NCBI GenBank assembly: GCA_903835325.1
Contig: CAILMU010000183.1
Coordinates: forward strand, 1-6,776
Direction of reading: 5' to 3'
Source of the DNA: an uncultured Microcaldota archaeon
GTDB lineage: Archaea > Micrarchaeota > Micrarchaeia > Anstonellales > Bilamarchaeaceae
DNA: 6,776 bases
Below the pieces are notes generated by a model. It did not search any database. It was not told the origin of the DNA and saw nothing but the letters and a program-made list of their open reading frames with translations. The position numbers were made by a program, and so were the translations under genes. This document shows positions 1 to 5,146 of this stretch, piece after piece (the stretch's first letter is position 1; the number at the start of each line of letters is the position of its first letter).

Positions 1-1231
1 CGCACATCCCGGGGCTCCCTCCCCAGTCCTTGCCCACGCATTCTACATCCATCATGGTCTGGAGGATGTTCCCGCTGATGGTGACATCGTGCATGAGCCC
101 TGCCTTCTCCCCGTCCTTTATCATGTATGCCTCCTCAGCCTTGAACATGAATCCGCCAGCGAAGATGTCCACGCTCCCTCCCCGCATGCCCTTGAGATAG
201 ACGCCATCCCTCACATCGAAGACCTCGTCAAGGGACGCATCGCCTTTCTTGAAATAGGTGTTGCTCATCCTGACTATCGGGACCGATGAATACGATTCAG
301 CCCTCGCATGCCCGTTCAGTCCGATATCCAATTCCTTGGCGGTCTCCATCGAATCGATATAGCCTCTCAGGATGCCCTTCTCCACCAAGCTCGTCTTGCG
401 CGCCTCGACGCCTTCATCATCATACGCGTAGCGGCCGAAATCATCGGCTGTAGGGTCGTCATAAATAGTGACCAGCCCGTTGCCTATCCTCTTCCCTATC
501 TTCCCGGCGAGGATGGATTCCTTGTCGACAACAGCATCAGCCTCGCATGCGTGACCTACAGCCTCGTGCGAGAACACGCCGGTCATCTCCGGATCCAATA
601 CGACCGTGAACCTGCCTTTTGGGGGGGATGCCGCCTTGAGGAGCCTCTGGGCCTTGTCCCGGGCCTTTGCGCTGATACCGAGATCCACCTTGTCGAAGCT
701 CACCCTCGACCAGGACCGTTCATTCCCCCGTTGCAGGTTCCCGCCTTCGCGCGCTACGCATGCGCAGGAAAGATAGGAATATCCCGTGTCCTGGGAGATG
801 TCCGCGCCTTCTGAATTGCACAACTCGGTGATGGAGCGGGAATCGGAGACAGAGATCGTCCTTGAAGCGATATTCTTCCCTTCCAGCCCCTTGGCCGCTT
901 CCCGGAGCGCTTTCAGCCTCTCATCCGGGTCGACGAAAACGAACCTCTCCTTCACCCGCTTCTTGACTGGTTTCGGTATCGTAAGGGCTATCCTGCCTTT
1001 CCCTAGCCTAGCCAGGCGCTGGGCGCTGTCCAGCAGTTTCTTCACATCCTGCGTCATATCTCCGGAAGCGAAACCCCAGGAGCCTTTCTCCAGAACCCGT
1101 ACCCCGATGCCTTCGATAGTGCCGGCAGACTGCTTCGCTTCGCCGTCGCTTATCCTCGCCGAGAAGCCTACAACCCTCTCGGACCTGATTTCAGCGTAAT
1201 CGTATCCAGAAAGGAGCTTCTCGTAATCCAA
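1..1231 (-). CDS. tldD: TldD-family zinc metallopeptidase, C-terminus cut by window edge
   Basis: Reading the minus strand from a TTG at 1231 gives 410 codons open to the edge. HEAVGH at residues 222-227 (551-568) is the HExxxH zinc signature of the TldD/PmbA (TldE) family. The N-terminal half (YAEIRSERV..., then GIGVRVLEKGSWGFAS) matches the family's conserved beginning. The last complete codon, Cys410 in a G-M-C context, corresponds to the Cys I expect as third metal ligand, so only a few dozen residues are missing. Known TldD works with TldE as a heterodimer that degrades or trims unfolded peptides, for example in microcin B17 and CcdA processing. A tldE partner could lie just beyond the left edge. 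No in-frame ATG lies nearby; GGTG five bases before the TTG serves as Shine-Dalgarno. It starts 20 nt after the Roadblock stop, so it is probably the third gene of that operon. Family assignment is firm; substrate unknown. Confidence 0.93.
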   Translation of the reverse strand, partial: MDYEKLLSGYDYAEIRSERVVGFSARISDGEAKQSAGTIEGIGVRVLEKGSWGFASGDMTQDVKKLLDSAQRLARLGKGRIALTIPKPVKKRVKERFVFVDPDERLKALREAAKGLEGKNIASRTISVSDSRSITELCNSEGADISQDTGYSYLSCACVAREGGNLQRGNERSWSRVSFDKVDLGISAKARDKAQRLLKAASPPKGRFTVVLDPEMTGVFSHEAVGHACEADAVVDKESILAGKIGKRIGNGLVTIYDDPTADDFGRYAYDDEGVEARKTSLVEKGILRGYIDSMETAKELDIGLNGHARAESYSSVPIVRMSNTYFKKGDASLDEVFDVRDGVYLKGMRGGSVDIFAGGFMFKAEEAYMIKDGEKAGLMHDVTISGNILQTMMDVECVGKDWGGSPGMC

Positions 1232-1251
1232 TTGCCCACCGGTTCTAATAT

Positions 1252-1578
1252 CTATTTGAGGAACGGCTTTGCCTTCTCGGCGTATTCCATCACTGTCTTC
1301 TTGTCGTCCTTGTCTTTCACCATTCCGCAGAAGATATGGTTGTTGACCGGTATCATGACAAGGGTCTGCTCGTCGAAACTGAGCTCGAGCTGGTTTTGCG
1401 TGTCATTGTTCTTCTTCATCATGGCATCCGAGATGTTCACAACAGACGAGATAAGGCCCGAAGTGGTCTCGTTGATGGCCATCGTCGATGTGACCGGCAC
1501 CCCGTCCACCCGCAGGATGGCCCCGCCTATCCCCTTCCCTTTCATCTCGTTCAGAAGCGCTTCGAGTTCTCCGGCCAT
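1252..1578 (-). CDS. Roadblock/LC7-domain small protein (MglB-like)
   Basis: This 108-residue protein reads MAGELEALLNEMKGKGIGGA, then an ILRVDGVPVTST strand, a central helix (SSVVNISDAMMKK), LELSFDEQTLVMIPVNNHIF and a C-terminal helix. That helix-sheet-helix order, including the 'DG-V-V' turn, is typical of single-domain Roadblock/LC7 proteins. These dimerise and regulate or scaffold nucleotide-binding partners such as Ras-like GTPases (MglA/MglB). Here the adjacent partner is a RecA/KaiC-like ATPase rather than a GTPase. I chose ATG 1578 because AGTGA precedes it at suitable spacing. A GTG at 1587, overlapping the ATPase stop, would add MIF at the N-terminus and cannot be excluded. No signal peptide or membrane segment is visible, so it should be cytoplasmic. 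The partner is inferred from operon position only. Confidence 0.8.
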   Translation of the reverse strand: MAGELEALLNEMKGKGIGGAILRVDGVPVTSTMAINETTSGLISSVVNISDAMMKKNNDTQNQLELSFDEQTLVMIPVNNHIFCGMVKDKDDKKTVMEYAEKAKPFLK

Positions 1579-1586
1579 AAAAATCA

Positions 1587-2312
1587 CTAGATTATCGTCA
1601 GCCCTGTCGGGGCCACTCTTATCGGCAGCGGTATGTCCACATCAGGGACCTTGAGGGATATCTTCCCTCCTGTATCCATTATCGTGAAAATCGCATCCAT
1701 GCCCTGCTCGAGTATGGATAGAAGCTGCTTGTCATGGACGCCTTCGTCTACCAAGAATAGCGTCGTCGCCTGGGCGCTCCTGAGCCTTCCTTCGATCACG
1801 CTCAGGAATTTCCTTATGGAATCCTTCGGGTTGTAGAGCACGAATGTGGAAAGGGTATCGAAGACTATGCGCATCCTCTTGCCGGCACTCGCCTTCACTG
1901 CATCATTGAGAGCAAGCGATAGGTCGTTCAGGGCGCTCGGGCCCGGGACAATCTTCACCGTGGGGTCAGGTTCCCCAATCGGCTCCTGGCTTCCGAGCGT
2001 GGTGCTGTAGCAGTCGATGAAGAAGATATTCTCCTTCTTCAGGTCTATCCCGACATTGGCTGCCTTGGCTATGATATCTGCAGGGGACGAGTTTCCGCAT
2101 ACGATATACGAGTTCTCGTTGTCGGCCGCGCACCCTGCGAAATGGTAGGCGAATGCAGATTTTTCCATGGAGCTCGGGCCCACCATGACGACGTTGCCCG
2201 GGTTCTGGTAGCCCCCTTCGAGTATGAGGTCAAGGTCCGGGATACCGGTGGATAGCCTGCTCCGTCTGAGTATCGGCATCTTCTCATCGACGCCGAGTTC
2301 TGGTCCTGCCAT
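1587..2312 (-). CDS. KaiC/RAD55-like RecA-superfamily ATPase with degenerate Walker A
   Basis: The 241-residue protein opens with the KaiC-family entry motif LSTGIPDLDLILEGG (residues 20-34), then VVMVGPSSMEKS (41-52) at the P-loop. The canonical GxxxxGK[ST] glycine is replaced by Glu50, while Lys51 and Ser52 remain. Walker B is RIVFD with Asp152 followed by TLS, and FFIDCYS (97-103) matches the preceding strand of archaeal RAD55/KaiC-like proteins. The C-terminal LVDEGVHDKQLLSILEQGMD is also typical of this group. It is a single domain without helix-turn-helix or membrane segment. Archaeal relatives include sensory ATPases and ArlH, which binds ATP and acts as a switch in archaellum assembly. 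The altered P-loop suggests weak or absent hydrolysis. Start ATG 2312 is favoured over ATG 2279 because a TATA box lies 25-26 nt upstream, giving a leaderless mRNA. The upstream open frame to 2729 is not coding. It heads the operon with the Roadblock and TldD genes. Confidence 0.82.
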   Translation of the reverse strand: MAGPELGVDEKMPILRRSRLSTGIPDLDLILEGGYQNPGNVVMVGPSSMEKSAFAYHFAGCAADNENSYIVCGNSSPADIIAKAANVGIDLKKENIFFIDCYSTTLGSQEPIGEPDPTVKIVPGPSALNDLSLALNDAVKASAGKRMRIVFDTLSTFVLYNPKDSIRKFLSVIEGRLRSAQATTLFLVDEGVHDKQLLSILEQGMDAIFTIMDTGGKISLKVPDVDIPLPIRVAPTGLTII

Positions 2313-2331
2313 GCTCTGGATACGGTTGGAA

Positions 2332-2342
2332 GGTATATAAAG
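2332..2342 (-). promoter_or_regulatory. TATA box of the ATPase-Roadblock-TldD operon (leaderless)
   Basis: The minus strand reads CTTTATATACC, an excellent archaeal TATA element. Its centre near 2337 is 25-26 nt from the ATG at 2312, so transcription should begin at or next to the start codon. No Shine-Dalgarno precedes that ATG, as expected for a leaderless message. Confidence 0.75.
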
Positions 2343-2374
2343 ATAGTTTTGGGTCGGAGAATTGGGAAAACAAT

Positions 2375-2400
2375 GATAAAAAATAGAGAAAAGAAAGAAT
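2375..2400 (-). terminator. T-rich terminator after pilin-like gene A
   Basis: About 14 nt after the stop codon the minus strand carries pyrimidine-rich DNA with a T4 run (2389-2392) and a T6 run (2378-2383). No hairpin is visible. Oligo-T tracts without stem-loops are the usual intrinsic terminators of archaeal RNA polymerase. Confidence 0.6.
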
Positions 2401-2413
2401 AGCATCATGGCGA

Positions 2414-2860
2414 TTATCCGATCCCTGGGTTGAGTGGTGGCACTATTTTCATACCGCCACCCTGGCCGCCGCCCGTACCTCCACCAGTCCCGCCGCCGAA
2501 AGTGCACGGGTTCGTTCCGAGGGGCTGATTCAGCATTGTTGCGATGATACCAGGTACAATCAGGTATATCAGAATCCCTATCACAGCGCCTGTCAGCATA
2601 GCTGTCGCCCATACCGAAGCCCTTGCCCTGGTCTCGGCACCGAGGACCTGGCCAGCCGCATAAACCACACCAGAAAGCACGATGAGCATCATGGCTGCGA
2701 TACCCAAGAATGATTGGACTATGGTGCACAATCCCGACATCGCCGCTGTGACACTGGCCCCCTGGGCATTCGCGAGCGAGACCAGATTCAGTACCAGAAT
2801 AGAAAGCAGCAGAAATCTTCCTATCGAACCGACAAACCCGATTCTTTTCAGGATATCCAT
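2414..2860 (-). CDS. VirB2/TrbC-like two-helix pilin paralog A, with Gly-rich C-terminal tail
   Basis: This 148-residue protein has a basic N-terminus (MDILKR), a hydrophobic stretch and ANA|Q at 30-33, a signal-peptidase-I-type site giving a mature chain of about 116 residues. Cys45 precedes helix 1 (FLGIAAMMLIVLSGVVYAAG...). A short loop ETRARAS connects to helix 2 (...LTGAVIGILIYLIVP), and Cys119 follows. This hairpin with both ends outside is the VirB2/TrbC and CedA1/TedC plan; the family call rests on architecture, not a search. Unlike the other three copies, a 29-residue tail follows the last Cys: GGGTGGGTGGGQGGG, then MKIVPPLNPGIG. It also has Ser where B-D have Ala (LSG versus LAG). 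AGGTGA lies 4 nt before the ATG and a TATA box about 40 nt upstream. It is the last gene of the four-copy array. Confidence 0.72.
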   Translation of the reverse strand: MDILKRIGFVGSIGRFLLLSILVLNLVSLANAQGASVTAAMSGLCTIVQSFLGIAAMMLIVLSGVVYAAGQVLGAETRARASVWATAMLTGAVIGILIYLIVPGIIATMLNQPLGTNPCTFGGGTGGGTGGGQGGGMKIVPPLNPGIG

Positions 2861-2895
2861 CGTTTCACCTTATCGAAGAGCCCGCGCTGACAATG

Positions 2896-2904
2896 GCTAT
2901 AAAG
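2896..2904 (-). promoter_or_regulatory. TATA box of pilin-like gene A
   Basis: The minus strand reads CTTTATAGC, centred about 40 nt before the ATG at 2860. This predicts a start site near 2873-2875 and a leader of roughly 12-15 nt carrying the AGGTGA Shine-Dalgarno (2865-2870). Confidence 0.6.
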
Positions 2905-2923
2905 CTTCCGGATAATAAAAGTC

Positions 2924-2955
2924 GAAAAAACAAGAGAAAAAAATCAAAAAGAAAG
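2924..2955 (-). terminator. T-rich terminator after pilin-like gene B
   Basis: Directly after the stop codon the minus strand has T5 (2946-2950), T7 (2937-2943) and T6 (2925-2930) runs in a pyrimidine-rich stretch, without a hairpin. It is the strongest terminator-like tract in the window and separates gene B from the promoter of gene A. Confidence 0.7.
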
Positions 2956-2957
2956 AT

Positions 2958-3335
2958 TCAACCGCATGGAGATCCTGGGTTGGCGACGGATGCACCCGTG
3001 CCTTGGACCAAAGTCCCGATGACAGTCGGCACAATCAGGTATATCAGAATCCCTATCACAGCGCCAGTCAGCATTGCCGTCGCCCATACCGAAGCCCTTG
3101 CCCTGGTCTCGGCACCGAGCACTTGCCCCGCGGCATAAACCACACCTGCAAGCACAATAAGCATCATCGCGGCTATTCCGAGGAATTGCTGGACCGTGGA
3201 GCAGAGCCCTTTCATCGCAGTGACTATATTGGAAGCCTGGGCATTAGATACGGACACCAGATTCAATACCAGTATAGCGAGCAGAAGATATTTTCCGATT
3301 GAATTGATCAATCCCATATTTTTCAGGATATTCAT
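2958..3335 (-). CDS. VirB2/TrbC-like two-helix pilin paralog B
   Basis: The 125-residue product starts MNILKNMGLINSIGKYLLLA and has a predicted cleavage SNA|Q at 30-33, leaving about 93 mature residues. Cys45 lies before helix 1 and Cys124 is the penultimate residue. The core from FLGIAAMM to LIYLIVP, including the loop ETRARAS, is residue-for-residue the same as in copies C and D. The chosen ATG 3335 has AGGTGA 4 nt upstream and aligns with the starts of A, C and D. An in-frame ATG at 3392 would add 19 residues but would run through the TATA box, so I reject it. A second AGGTGA lies nine bases further upstream. Likely role: exported membrane subunit assembling into an extracellular filament; this is inferred from fold only. 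Confidence 0.72.
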   Translation of the reverse strand: MNILKNMGLINSIGKYLLLAILVLNLVSVSNAQASNIVTAMKGLCSTVQQFLGIAAMMLIVLAGVVYAAGQVLGAETRARASVWATAMLTGAVIGILIYLIVPTVIGTLVQGTGASVANPGSPCG

Positions 3336-3366
3336 GCGTTCACCTAATTCACCTATCAATCCGGCG

Positions 3367-3378
3367 ATATTTATAAAA
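3367..3378 (-). promoter_or_regulatory. TATA box of pilin-like gene B, in a 25-bp element shared with gene C
   Basis: The minus strand reads TTTTATAAATAT, centred 38 nt before ATG 3335. The surrounding 25 bp (3357-3381) are identical to 3885-3909 in front of gene C, at the same distance from the start codon. Transcription should begin near 3346, with the proximal Shine-Dalgarno (3340-3345) very near the mRNA 5' end. Confidence 0.72.
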
Positions 3379-3421
3379 CCGACCCCCGGCATCCAAGCAT
3401 CGCTTCCGCTGGGACACTGAT

Positions 3422-3457
3422 GAAGAAGAAATTTGAAAAAAATATTGGAAAAAGAAG
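3422..3457 (-). terminator. T-rich terminator after pilin-like gene C
   Basis: Some 22 nt after the stop codon, the minus strand shows T5 (3449-3453) and T7 (3436-3442) runs followed by further TTC-rich sequence. No stem-loop is apparent. Confidence 0.62.
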
Positions 3458-3479
3458 GGGAAATCGGATTTTCAAGCCA

Positions 3480-3863
3480 TTATTTTCCAAAATCGCATGC
3501 GTTCCCGGTCAACCCAGACCCAGTCATCAAAGTCGAGATGACCATCGGCACAATCAGGTATATCAGAATCCCTATCACAGCGCCTGTGAGCATCGCTGTC
3601 GCCCATACCGAAGCCCTTGCCCTGGTCTCGGCACCGAGCACTTGCCCCGCGGCATAGACCACACCAGCAAGCACGATGAGCATCATCGCTGCTATCCCCA
3701 GGAATGATTGGACCGTGACGCACAAGCCCGACATCGCGTTCTTGATGTTTTGTGATCCGGTTGTATCGGCATTAGCCAAGGATACCAGATTCAATACCAG
3801 CACCGTGAACAGCAGATATCTCCCAATCGAGTTGATCGTGTCCATTTTTCTGATGATGTTCAT
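3480..3863 (-). CDS. VirB2/TrbC-like two-helix pilin paralog C
   Basis: This 127-residue protein begins MNIIRKMDTINSIGRYLLFT, with ANA|D at 30-33 as predicted signal peptidase site and about 95 mature residues. Cys48 precedes helix 1 and Cys123 lies in the C-terminal NACDFGK. The two-helix core is identical to B and D; the short ectodomain (DTTGSQNIKNAMSG) and the tail (MTGSGLTGNACDFGK) are its own. The 76 bases covering its start and most of the signal peptide (3798-3873) match gene D at 74 positions. ATG 3863 has AGGTGA 4 nt upstream. The ATG at 3887 would add eight residues encoded between promoter and Shine-Dalgarno, so the shorter form is preferred. Function is inferred from architecture. 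Confidence 0.72.
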   Translation of the reverse strand: MNIIRKMDTINSIGRYLLFTVLVLNLVSLANADTTGSQNIKNAMSGLCVTVQSFLGIAAMMLIVLAGVVYAAGQVLGAETRARASVWATAMLTGAVIGILIYLIVPMVISTLMTGSGLTGNACDFGK

Positions 3864-3894
3864 GATTTCACCTATTTTACCTACCAATCCGGCG

Positions 3895-3906
3895 ATATTT
3901 ATAAAA
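3895..3906 (-). promoter_or_regulatory. TATA box of pilin-like gene C
   Basis: TTTTATAAATAT on the minus strand is centred 38 nt before ATG 3863, exactly as in gene B. It lies inside the 25-bp block shared with gene B, which also includes the flanking CCGG-like sequence on the upstream side where BRE would lie. AGGTGA is at 3868-3873. Confidence 0.72.
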
Positions 3907-3944
3907 CCGGTGCCTACGTCTTGGTCCAGCTAATACTAGTTTAA

Positions 3945-3970
3945 CGAAGAAAATATCAAAAGAAAGAGAG
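3945..3970 (-). terminator. T-rich terminator after pilin-like gene D
   Basis: About 23 nt past the stop, the minus strand reads CTCTCTTTCTTTTG then ATATTTTCTTCG, a pyrimidine-rich tract with two T4 runs. It is weaker than the others in the array, so some read-through into gene C is possible. Confidence 0.5.
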
Positions 3971-3993
3971 TTCTGGTGCGCAATCTACTAGAT

Positions 3994-4362
3994 TCAGAAT
4001 GCGCACGGGTTTGTCGGGTTCGTTGAACCCATAAGCTGAGCGATGACCGTCGGCACAATCAGGTATATCAGTATCCCGATGACAGCGCCTGTCAGCATCG
4101 CTGTCGCCCATACCGAAGCCCTTGCCCTTGTCTCGGCACCGAGCACTTGCCCAGCGGCATAGACCACACCAGCAAGCACGATGAGCATCATCGCAGCTAT
4201 ACCGAGGAATCCCTGAACTGTGGTGCATAAGTTCGACATCGCGTTCTTGATATTGGCAGACCCATCGGCATTCGCCACCGATGCCAGGTTCAATATCAGC
4301 ACCGTGAACAGCAGATATCTCCCAATCGAATTGATCGTGTCCATTTTTCTGATGATGTTCAT
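3994..4362 (-). CDS. VirB2/TrbC-like two-helix pilin paralog D
   Basis: At 122 residues this is the shortest copy. It has MNIIRKMDTINSIGRYLLFT, cleavage ANA|D at 30-33, about 90 mature residues, Cys46 before helix 1, the invariant core with ETRARAS loop, and Cys120 in the final NPTNPCAF. Signal peptide DNA is almost that of gene C. No acidic residue lies in either helix, which argues against a rotor c-subunit. AGGTGA (4367-4372) precedes ATG 4362 by 4 nt. Its own TATA-like box lies in the 50-nt gap after the glycosyltransferase gene. There is no T-run in that gap, so it may also be read from the gene upstream. Predicted to be an exported membrane subunit of a filament; this rests on the pilin-like plan only. 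Confidence 0.72.
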   Translation of the reverse strand: MNIIRKMDTINSIGRYLLFTVLILNLASVANADGSANIKNAMSNLCTTVQGFLGIAAMMLIVLAGVVYAAGQVLGAETRARASVWATAMLTGAVIGILIYLIVPTVIAQLMGSTNPTNPCAF

Positions 4363-4403
4363 GAGTTCACCTTTCTGTTTGGTCTATTTCTTTTAGTTAA
4401 GCA

Positions 4404-4411
4404 TTATAAAC
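4404..4411 (-). promoter_or_regulatory. TATA-like box of pilin-like gene D
   Basis: The minus strand reads TTTATAAT, centred about 46 nt before ATG 4362. A start site near 4382 would give a leader of about 20 nt with AGGTGA. It abuts the stop codon of the upstream glycosyltransferase gene. Confidence 0.55.
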
Positions 4412-4412
4412 A

Positions 4413-5114
4413 CTATTTCACGGTTGTTTTCCTTCCGAAGACAAGCCTGCCAAGGTCGAAAACATAGTTCGCTATCTCGGTTACATCGAGCTTTGTCTTC
4501 CCGCTGAATCTCGCCATGAAGATATATGGGATGTCTTTGATTCTGATTTTCGGGTTATCATATATAAGATTCAGTAATATTTTATATCCTTTCACCCGGA
4601 CTCTTGTCCGGCTCAATATCTCCTTTTTAACCAAAAAGAACCCGCTCAAAGGATCTGAGGTGCGCCTAGCCACAAACGGCCTGCACATCGCCTCAGCGCT
4701 TTTCGATATCGCATCCCTGGAGGCGTTCCATTCCTTGCTTTTCCCCCCGCCGGAGATATTCCTACTGGCGATTACAAGGTCATAACCCTCCCTTGAATCG
4801 AACATCTTCCTTGCGGTTTCAGGAGGGTGAGACAAATCCCCGTCCATGACGAGGATCCATTCTCCCGACGCGCTTTCTGCCCCATCCCTAACCGCGCTCG
4901 CAAGCCCTAGTTTTCCCGCACGGGGAACGAGTTTTATTTTTTTCCCGAAATCCGGAAGCGAGCGTATCGCACCCGCGGTCCCGTCCGGCGAATTGTCATC
5001 GACAAAAACAATCTCGTATTCGACATCTGAGAAAGCCTTGGCTATCCCTTCAGCCAATGGCAAAACATTCCCCTTCTCATTATACGTGGGGACTACTATC
5101 GATAGGAGAACCAT
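4413..5114 (-). CDS. Dolichol-phosphate mannose synthase-like GT2 glycosyltransferase
   Basis: This 233-residue protein has the complete DPM1-type signature. SIVVPTYNEKGNV lies at residues 5-17, VFVDDNSPDGT at 36-46, R-A-GKLGLASAV at 65-75, and MDGDLSHPP at 90-98 with Asp91-x-Asp93 binding metal and nucleotide sugar. Later come DPLSGFFLVKK and a C-terminal FSGKTKLDVTEI. Such enzymes move a sugar, usually mannose from GDP-mannose, onto a polyprenyl phosphate at the cytoplasmic face of the membrane for protein or lipid glycosylation. It lacks C-terminal membrane helices, like human DPM1, so membrane association would need a partner. ATG 5114 is chosen because an AT element lies 27 nt upstream and it starts right at the conserved domain; ATG 5129 would add MIGYP. 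It diverges from the second glycosyltransferase and precedes pilin gene D by 50 nt. The actual sugar is not determined. Confidence 0.85.
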   Translation of the reverse strand: MVLLSIVVPTYNEKGNVLPLAEGIAKAFSDVEYEIVFVDDNSPDGTAGAIRSLPDFGKKIKLVPRAGKLGLASAVRDGAESASGEWILVMDGDLSHPPETARKMFDSREGYDLVIASRNISGGGKSKEWNASRDAISKSAEAMCRPFVARRTSDPLSGFFLVKKEILSRTRVRVKGYKILLNLIYDNPKIRIKDIPYIFMARFSGKTKLDVTEIANYVFDLGRLVFGRKTTVK

Positions 5115-5135
5115 CGGATAACCAATCAAGTTCGG

Positions 5136-5146
5136 ATTATTAATAT
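5136..5146. promoter_or_regulatory. Shared bidirectional TATA-like element for the two glycosyltransferase genes
   Basis: In the 53-bp gap between divergent starts 5114 and 5168 the plus strand reads ATTATTAATAT and the minus strand ATATTAATAAT. The palindromic core ATTAAT (5139-5144) lies about 27 nt from both ATG codons, the spacing expected for leaderless starts in each direction. Neither gene has a Shine-Dalgarno. An additional AATATATT at 5157-5164 is too near 5168 to serve that gene. Confidence 0.55.

Larger units (their letters stand above)
2556..4242. repeat. Four imperfect 188-bp direct repeats coding the pilin core
   Basis: Units at 2556-2743, 3031-3218, 3550-3737 and 4055-4242 align without any gap. 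The first 35 bp are identical in the first three units. A 41-bp stretch starting GTCGCCCATACC is identical in those three and differs once in the fourth. They encode the two helices and loop of genes A, B, C and D. Sequence outside the units diverges more and differs in length. The repeats are coding paralogy, not a mobile element: no terminal inverted repeats or transposase are seen. Confidence 0.88.

Noticed and set aside
89..1654. Plus-strand open frames opposite TldD and the Roadblock gene
   Set aside because: They lie opposite strongly recognisable minus-strand genes, have no family resemblance and no promoter or Shine-Dalgarno.
2313..2729. N-terminal extension of the KaiC-like ATPase frame across pilin gene A
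   Set aside because: It has no conserved content, crosses the TATA box and terminator tract, and is simply the alternate frame of the pilin core. The same alternate-frame peptide also appears antiparallel in reading phase within copies C and D because the DNA is repeated.
3336..3392. Longer start for pilin-like gene B at ATG 3392
   Set aside because: The added residues are encoded by the TATA box and leader, and the shorter start aligns with the other three copies and with the AGGTGA site.
2556..4242. CRISPR array or mobile-element repeats
   Set aside because: The repeats are 188 bp, only four in number, spaced by about 290-330 bp and encode the same protein core in frame; no short palindromic repeats, spacers or transposase are present.
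2414..4362. Rotor c-subunit of an A/V-type ATP synthase for the two-helix proteins
   Set aside because: No Glu or Asp lies within either helix; the only acidic residue of the core is in the loop (ETRARAS), and a cleavable signal peptide plus four divergent copies do not fit.
2414..4362. Class III (type IV pilin/archaellin) signal peptide in the pilin-like genes
   Set aside because: The hydrophobic stretch is followed by a small-residue ANA/SNA site and a separate two-helix domain, rather than a processing site before one long N-terminal helix.
2414..5114. N-glycosylation of the pilins by a pathway using the adjacent DPM-like enzyme
   Set aside because: None of the four mature chains contains an N-x-S/T sequon with x other than proline, so proximity alone does not support this link.
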